DNA from: Spirogloea muscicola
Lineage: Eukaryota; Streptophyta; Zygnematophyceae; Spirogloeales; Spirogloeaceae
DNA length: 24,473 bases
Assembly (NCBI GenBank): GCA_009602725.1
Contig: WELB01000080.1
Location: forward strand, 404,840 to 429,312
Direction: 5' to 3'
Notes under the pieces: model-generated
Seen by the model: the letters and a program-made list of their open reading frames with translations, nothing else
Databases searched by the model: none
Told to the model about the DNA's origin: nothing
Shown: positions 18,962-24,473 of the stretch, in pieces
Position numbering within the stretch: the first letter of the stretch is position 1
Layout of the letters: each line of letters starts with the position of its first letter
Translations under genes and position numbers: made by a program

Positions 18962-20850
18962 ATGGCAGCGCTCCTTTTCCCGCCTCCATCGTACGNCATC
19001 ATCCCGGGCGTCGGCGGCCACGGCGGCGGCGGCGGCGGCGGCGTCGGCGGCGGGGGCGGCGGCGATGCCCCGGGCAGCGTAGACACCGAGAGCGCCATCA
19101 AGACGGCGCTGGACCAGATGCTGGACGAGGAGGCCAACCAGGCGGAGCAGGCGGAGCAGCACGCGCTGGCGCGGCCAAAGCCGCGCGCCTGGCTGCATGG
19201 CGAGGAGTTCGCCAAGTGGCAGCACGACCAGGCGTACCTCAAGCTGCAGCAGGACCAGGCGCCCGGCGTGGAGGACAACGACCCGGGGTCCATGGAGACG
19301 CTCAATGTTGCGGAGATCATCGCGGAGCGCGACCAGGCGCGCGCGGACCACCGCAAGGAGATGGCCTCCCGGAAGCACAAGGCGTTCGAGAGCCGCCAGT
19401 ACCACGCCCAGCGCGACGTTGCCCGCCAGGAGCGCGACGCCGCGCAGCGCGAGCGCGACTTTGCGCGCAAGGAGCGGGATGCTGCCAGGTGAAGCTCTGC
19501 AGCAGCCCTGGGGAAGCTCTGCTTGCCTTCTGTGTTGAACTTTGATGCTGCAACATATATCGAGCAGGAGGTGTTGCTTGTAATGGCCACGAGTGGTGAC
19601 TGAACGAAGGTGCAGCTAGGTCCCTCTGCAGAGCATTGAGCAGGGTGAAATCTTTTTGAGATCATATGTGTTGGTCAGTTTGGCATGAAAGGCAACGAGA
19701 ATCTCAATCAGTAGGCAGCAAGGGTGACATGTCAAAATTCCTGTACACACGCAGCAATTCAGAAAGGGCTGCAGACAGTCATGGGCGGAAATGGTCGTCA
19801 GAAATGGCAGCCTAGGTCGTCAGATGGCAGCCTTCACTATGGCATGAAAAGGCAACGAGAAACTCAATCAGTAGGCAGCAAGGGTGACATGTCAAAATCT
19901 CTGCTCACATGCAGCAATTCAGGAAGGGCTGCAGATAGTCATGGGCGGTAGAAGTCATCAGATGGCAGCCCTGATAAAGCGCGTCCTGAAATGTCATGAG
20001 CATCTTCTATCCAGGGCAACGCTGGCCGCAGCTCTGGCGGCCTGTCGGTGTGGCAAGGTCGCAGAGCTGGGCCCTGTGAGGAAGATGGGAGCAGCCCTGG
20101 CCGGGGTTGGAGAGAAGAAGAAGAGCCACAAGAGGAAGGCCCCGGTCGACCAGCATCAGCACCAGCATCAGCAGCAGCAGCAGCAGCAGCAGATGTCGTT
20201 TGACAGTTATCGGCATGGAGAGGAGGACATGAGAGGCTACCAGGTCTCCAGCAACGGGAGCTGGAAGGCTGCCGCAGTGACGGAGCTGAGGAAACGGTAT
20301 CACGAGGACCCAAACGAGGAGCCGAGGATGGACACACCTGTCCCCCACTGCACCTGCACAGGGGCGAAGGTGAAGGCGTACAAGGGTGGGCAGAGCTGGC
20401 AGGTGCAACCCTTGGCGTTTCTCAAAAAATTGAAGAATATAGGGTCTTTAGTAATCATCAAAGGAGTACTAGTACTTACTACAAACTGCTATGTATATGA
20501 GTAAGCTCATCCAAGCCAGGCATGCGACACCTGGCTAATTGCGTGCCTATTTGTTGCCGAGATTTTAGCAGCATACTGTTGGACACTATTGTTGACTATC
20601 CTGTGTTCTCGCCGTGCAGTCCGCTTGCTGCACAGTGACATTGTCCCAGCACCCCCTGCCAGCCAAGCCTAGCGCACCAGGGAAGCGCATCGCAGGCAGG
20701 AAGATGAGCTTTGGCGTTTTCAACAGACTGCTGGAGCATCTGAAGGTGCAGGGCGTGGACGTCGAGTCGTCAATAGACCTCAAGGATCACTGGGCTCTCC
20801 ATGGGACGAACAAATACAGGATCATACCTGCTGCAGAGGACGAATTGTGA
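18962..20850 (+). CDS. BBR/BPC (Basic Pentacysteine) GAGA-motif-binding transcription factor, three exons
   Basis: A nuclear DNA-binding regulator of the plant BBR/BPC family. Exons 18962-19488, 20015-20402 and 20620-20850 give 381 residues plus TGA with consistent phases. Residues 1-40 are Ala/Gly-rich. About 110-176 is a charged coiled coil with AEIIAERDQAR and RQERDAAQRERDFARKERDA, the repeat that in plant group I BPCs mediates dimerisation. Next come a basic nuclear-localisation-like KKKSHKRK and a Gln/His tract with eight CAG codons (20169-20192). The C-terminal DNA-binding domain starts with PVPHCTCTG (Cys288, Cys290), continues across the exon 2/3 junction with GGQSWQSACCT (Cys308, Cys309), and ends with RIAGRKMSFGVFNRLLEHL and DLKDHWALHGTNKY, close to the plant RIAGRKMS and WAKHGTNKF blocks. 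The third signature Cys is Ala297, and the following YxWGxGGW is shortened to YKGGQSW. The first in-frame Met is used; base 18996 is N, leaving codon 12 undetermined. Confidence 0.92.
19681..19976. repeat. Tandem duplication (~159-bp unit) inside BPC intron 1
   Basis: Two diverged copies start at 19681 and 19840, each opening TGGCATGAAA and sharing AATCAGTAGGCAGCAAGG, GACATGTCAAAAT and GCAGCAATTCA. The second copy is shorter, ending near GATGGCAGCC at 19969. It lies wholly within the 526-nt intron (19489-20014), nearly doubling it. Confidence 0.8.
20169..20192 (+). repeat. (CAG)8 microsatellite coding for polyglutamine
   Basis: Eight CAG codons in frame in BPC exon 2, preceded by alternating CAG/CAT codons (Gln-His). 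It is likely length-polymorphic and forms a flexible linker between the coiled coil and the DNA-binding domain. Confidence 0.9.
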
Positions 20851-21002
20851 GTGAGGAGTTCCTGTGGCCCCTTGAGTCTCTGCAGCAGCGGTCTTGTGTT
20901 GCCAGTTAGTCCGTGAGAAGTACTCTACTATTGACTGTGACCCCAGTTAATTTAAGGAGTAGCCTGTGTCCTGTGATGTGCGGAGCTGGAATTTGTTCAG
21001 GT

Positions 21003-21026
21003 TAACATCCACCCAAGTGGATGTTA
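21003..21026. repeat. Perfect 10-bp inverted repeat with 4-base loop
   Basis: TAACATCCAC, loop CCAA, GTGGATGTTA. It lies about 150 bases after the BPC stop codon and would form a hairpin in the 3' untranslated region if the transcript extends to the TGTAA at 21220. Confidence 0.7.
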
Positions 21027-21363
21027 GAGAGTATGTCAAAATTGATCCACTAGTATGTGTGGCTGTCTCCAAGTCAGTTGTGGGCGTCACCCTGTGGCCT
21101 TGTAGCTGCATGGCTTGGATGTATACGTCTCTGCTCAGGAAGGTCCACAATTGCTCAGGGATGTCTGAGTAAAAGTTTCCCTAGGCCCGAGCGGAACTTT
21201 TCAAAAGCACGGGTTCAAGTGTAAGGGCTCACAAATTGTAGCAAGCAATGGCTATCTGAAGGGCAGGCAGGCGTCTGCTGCTTCATACAAGTGGCCTGGA
21301 GTTGGCATGCTTAGGAGACTAACTACCAACTGGTGCCTGTGCAGGGTGCCCAAGGGTGACGAA

Positions 21364-21408
21364 GCGCATACTCACGCGCATACGCACGCGCACGTGCACC
21401 AGCACGCA
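21364..21408. repeat. Alternating CA/CG simple-sequence stretch
   Basis: A degenerate run of CACGCG, CATACG and CACGTG units of alternating purine and pyrimidine, the type of sequence that can adopt Z-DNA. It is probably a decayed microsatellite. Confidence 0.5.
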
Positions 21409-23632
21409 GGCCAGTATTGAGGTTCTCCACTCTTCCGGCCTGCTCATGGACTGCTGCCTCCTCCTTCACACGAGCACGTCTATCGCGGCTCCCCTTTGCT
21501 ATGTACTGTGGCAATGACCGCTGTCATTCTAGGTGGAGTCTCACTCAGGATACTTGTTGATGTCTGGGCGCCAACAATGCTCTTTTGGTAGCGTCGGCAG
21601 AGTGGGCGGCTCAATGTCATGCATGCGTCAACATCTTGCCCCCCCCTGCTGTTGCTTACGAGGCCTGGTCAGAGTAGGGCTCGTTGACATTCTATGGGCA
21701 CAGCATATAAGAGGTGTGTGAGAGGATGCCTTTCCAGAAATCACTACGTGACCCTTGAGCTCACCATTGTACATCTATTTGCAGACTTGCATAATACATA
21801 CTAAAGAGCAAGGCCACAGCTTAGGTAGCTGAGTACGTGTCTGCTACTGTGGCCAACATATTAGAGAGTCTCGCATGTGCGTGGGCTGTCAACCATTACA
21901 AGGTGGAGTCTGCAGCCCGACTCTTGACTGTGGACTCCTGACGACATCATCTTGATCTTGGCGACCAAATGCCGCAGTCATATGTCCAGGCACTGCTGAT
22001 TGTCTAGCATTGTTGTCCTACTTGTTTGCCACAATGTGCTCAAAATATGACTGAGAGAAATTTACGATCAAGCTCCATGTATTGCGTTTGTCACCGTTGA
22101 CAATTTAGTGTCTGTGGACAGGAGGTCGCTGCAGACAGTGTCTGAGAAAGAGTTTGAGCTTCTCAACAGTACCATATGCGAGCTTAGCCGCCTGCATAAA
22201 TCTGCCTCTTACTCTCTGTTACTGGCAGCGCAGTACTGGTTTTGACTGGTCTTGGCGTTGTTCGAACAAGCCATTAATGCTTCGAGTTGGCCCAATGCCC
22301 TTGCTATGGATACTGTTCCATACGCAGCTCCGTCACTCTTCAATAAGCAACCTCAAGTGCCACCTGCAAGTTGGGCCATGAGTAATTGAGATATTAATAG
22401 CTGCAGATGACTGCAGGTGGCAGTCTTGTACGATGGAGAATGTAGAGGATCTGGGCAGGCAAGCACAAGGATTGAACCACTTTTGTGCACTCTGCAGCAG
22501 TGGGCCACATGCAAATTGAGCAGCATGCTGTCAGAGACTTAAGGACTTCGGAAGAACAAGAAAACTTACTCTCAGTTGTTCATCATCTCCAGCAGCATCT
22601 CCGGGGGCTTGTGCTCCTTTTTAATTGCCAGTCTTATATAGTCTGCTCTGTCAGGTCTTTCGGATAGTGGTGGTACAGCAACCCGTCTATGGCGGAGCAC
22701 ACAATCCATGGCATGGTCATGCATGCGAGGAGGCCATGAGAAAGTGCACGGGTATTGCTGCGGTTGGGGAGTGCACTGCCTTGCGCTTACAGGCCCTTCC
22801 CCACTGGGTGATAGCCGTACCATCGCTCGGCAATTGTAGCCACAACCAACGGCGCAAATGATGCTGGCAGGGACTCCAATGCATTGTCCAGTGCATACAC
22901 GCTCGATCGCAAGTTCTGCGGTACTATCTCAGCTTTGATGGGGCTGCCAAAAAATCATAAGCACCGCAGTCAGAGTGCATTTAGGGCATGACTGCAGCTC
23001 GCTGAGCTGCTCATGCAGGGCACCGTATGCATTATCTACATGGACATCTGTGGTGTCCTTCACATCCTGGACACGAGCAGCTAGGTGGCATATGATGCTC
23101 CAACATTTGCTAGCTACTCAGGCCATGGGCTTGGTGGCGTCTTTGACTTAATATTGCTATAATTTACTAGTTGATGTTGATTTAGCTTCTCTGGTAGTCA
23201 ACAACAGGGCGTTGTGCTGCTCACTTGTTGGTGGCAGAGCCATTCCAGGAGTTGAGGAGGCCCATGGGGATCAGCGTCGCAGCGTGTAGGAGTGGCCTCG
23301 GTGCATCAGTGGGCAGGCCATAGAGTAGGACGATGTAGATGATGGCGGCGCAGCTAGAGCAGAACTGGGCACACGTAATGCGGCCAGCATTAGGGAGCCG
23401 GCGGGCAGCAATGTCGCCGAGCAAGCCCCCGAAAAGGGCGTCGACCGACGTTGCTACGTGGTATGAAATCTGCAGCTTAGCCGTGCCTGTGGCACAGGAA
23501 ACCATGACCTCCAGGCGCAATCAGCACCTCATGAAGGCGGCCAGGATCAGGCACACCACAACAGGTCTGGGGCTTGTGATCAATTTGTGTCAGGGCTCCA
23601 CCAGTAAGTTGAGGTTTGTTTGAGTATAATAG

Positions 23633-23655
23633 GACTTAGGGTTTAGGTTTTTGGG
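23633..23655 (+). repeat. Short degenerate telomere-like repeat
   Basis: About three degenerate units (CTTAGGG, TTTAGG, TTTTTGGG) in an intron of the MFS pseudogene (23675-23487), in the same orientation as the larger tract at 23955. Confidence 0.6.
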
Positions 23656-23954
23656 ATGATAGGGCCGTTGCTCACCGGCCTGCGTGAATTCAATAAGCTC
23701 AAGCTACATGGTGCAGAAGGATAATGCGGCACCAGGGAAGGAGCCCACCATGCCCTGGGCGACGATGACTTGGACCGTCAGGACGCCCATCACAGTCCGC
23801 GTGTCCGCCAGCATCTCGTCAAGCACCTGCCGCCACCCGCCGCCTGGCAGATGCTGGTGGTCCTCATGGTCCAGGCTCCCCAGCTCACTACCAGACATGT
23901 CCTTGCAATACTGGAGTGGCAGTGCTCAGTGAAACGTGTGTATGAATCACTGTG

Positions 23955-24003
23955 GCTTAGGGCTTAGGTTTAGGGTTTCGGGTTCAGGGTTTAGGGTTTA
24001 GGG
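23955..24003 (+). repeat. Interstitial telomere-like repeat, TTTAGGG type
   Basis: Seven consecutive units, three exact TTTAGGG and the rest one-step variants (CTTAGGG, TTTCGGG, TTCAGGG), lie within the pseudogene intron 24059-23906. TTTAGGG is the telomere repeat of land plants and many trebouxiophyte algae, whereas Chlamydomonas uses TTTTAGGG. Confidence 0.85.
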
Positions 24004-24361
24004 ACGACGTTGGTTGCGAAGCAAGAGGATGCTTACTGGGAAAGGGTGGAAGGAGGCACCTCGGCTGGCCTGCAGTAGAATGGGGATCCTCGACAAAACC
24101 GTACATGGCCGCAGCGAGCACGAAGCAGACGGCAGCAGTGAGCAAGAAGGCGACACGCCAGCCGGGAATGCCGGCGGGTGCTGTCTCCACGAGCATGATG
24201 GCGGCGCCGCTGCCAATGATGCCACCACTGTTGCCAGCGACCCTGAGCCAGCTGAAGGCCAGCCCTTGGTCTGCCGCGTCAGCTGTGTCGGCAACCATAG
24301 AGTGAATGGCTGGGTTTGTCCACGCTAGGGCGATGCCACTAAGGCTGCGAGCCAGTGCCAG

Positions 24362-24473
24362 CTGCCGCCACCGCCAGCCACCACCGATGCCGTCGCCACC
24401 GCCCCCCCCACCACCCCTCCAGCTATCAGATCTGGAAGGGTAGAGGGAGAGAGCGGGGGGGGTGGGGGGGGGG
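24362..24473. other. Intron sequence of the MFS pseudogene, with poly-C/G simple sequence
   Basis: On the minus strand this is the 3' part of the intron before exon 24361-24060, ending in GCAG. It is rich in homopurine/homopyrimidine runs (G tract at 24456-24473). The preceding exon, homologous to bases 1-73, would lie beyond the window edge. Confidence 0.6.

Larger units (their letters stand above)
20851..22571. other. Intergenic region between BPC and the MFS pseudogene
   Basis: No gene was recognised. It should hold the BPC 3' untranslated region; a TGTAA, the usual green-algal polyadenylation signal, occurs at 21220-21224, about 370 bases after the stop. There is a CA/CG-alternating stretch at about 21364-21408. 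Other frames (for example 22154-22381 plus) show no motif. Confidence 0.5.
22572..24361 (-). pseudogene. Inverted MFS transporter paralogue, disabled
   Basis: The same gene structure as the left MFS gene, on the opposite strand. Homologous exons lie at 24361-24060 (SMVADTADAADQGLAFSWLR), about 23905-23676 (GMVGSFPGAALSFCTM), 23486-23225 (GGLLGDIAARRLPNAGRI) and 22943-22572 (NPIKAEIVPQNLRSSVYALD, with N encoded across the junction). The 5' exons lie outside the window. Four lesions are visible. A TAG at 23706-23704 replaces the TGG Trp codon after FCTM. A TAA at 22789-22787 interrupts the last exon just after WYGYHPVGKGL, although homology continues in frame to PWIVCSAIDGLLYHHYP. A frameshift near 22640-22655 precedes the tail homologue (KEHKPPEMLLEMMNN). 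The acceptor before the 23905 exon has lost three bases (TGCAGCAAGG to TGCAAGG). Also MFS-typical positions are changed, for example Phe to Lys in NPIFAEIVP. Splice sites at the other exons are kept, so decay followed a normal gene duplication. Confidence 0.85.

Noticed and set aside
18307-19665. 452-codon minus-strand ORF rich in Pro, Arg and Ser, spanning the BPC exon 1
   Set aside because: It is antisense to well-supported BPC coding sequence and its Pro/Arg composition is what GGC repeats give on the other strand.
1-24473. CRISPR arrays, bacterial operons or organellar genes
   Set aside because: No regularly spaced repeats, Shine-Dalgarno-type gene clusters or organelle-type genes; gene structure is spliceosomal throughout.

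Overview
This is a nuclear genomic window from a plant-lineage eukaryote, most likely a chlorophyte green alga and plausibly a trebouxiophyte (inference). Three gene families are recognisable: a plant-type MFS transporter with the NPIFAEIVP motif, a plant-type ionotropic glutamate receptor (GLR), and a BBR/BPC GAGA-binding transcription factor. The genes are intron-dense with short introns of about 60-570 nt. There are TTTAGGG-type telomere-like repeats, GC-rich coding exons and a few GC-AG introns. No bacterial, organellar, tRNA, rRNA or CRISPR features were seen.

Layout from left to right. (1) Bases 1-2382, plus strand: the last five exons of an MFS transporter; its first exons lie outside the window. 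(2) 2383-5938: intergenic DNA with a decayed Ty1/copia fragment (minus, about 3428-3800) and degenerate AGCT-rich repeats. (3) 5939-12057, minus strand: a complete GLR gene that I reconstruct as 19 exons and 952 residues with every intron phase consistent. (4) 12058-18330: a repeat-rich block. It holds a plus-strand ORF resembling the C-terminal zinc-knuckle plus restriction-endonuclease-like part of a retroelement protein (to 14567), at least eleven copies of a short repeat in both orientations, inverted fragments of a related element, a perfect 16-bp hairpin, and a long minus-strand coding remnant broken by stops (about 16830-17960). (5) 18331-20850, plus strand: a GC- and GA-rich promoter region and a three-exon BBR/BPC gene of 381 residues. 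(6) 20851-22571: intergenic. (7) 22572-24361, minus strand: a second MFS copy, paralogous to the left one and in inverted orientation, broken by two nonsense codons, a frameshift and a lost splice acceptor. Two introns of this pseudogene contain telomere-like repeats.

The genes do not form a pathway. The GLR would be a glutamate- or amino-acid-gated cation channel, the BPC protein a nuclear regulator, and the MFS proteins membrane carriers of unknown substrate. The main points of interest are a BPC protein lacking the third of its five signature cysteines, the intact/decayed inverted MFS pair with interstitial telomeric repeats in the decayed copy, and the two undescribed elements between GLR and BPC. 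Coordinates of splice sites come from reading frame, phase and family alignment by eye, with no transcript evidence.
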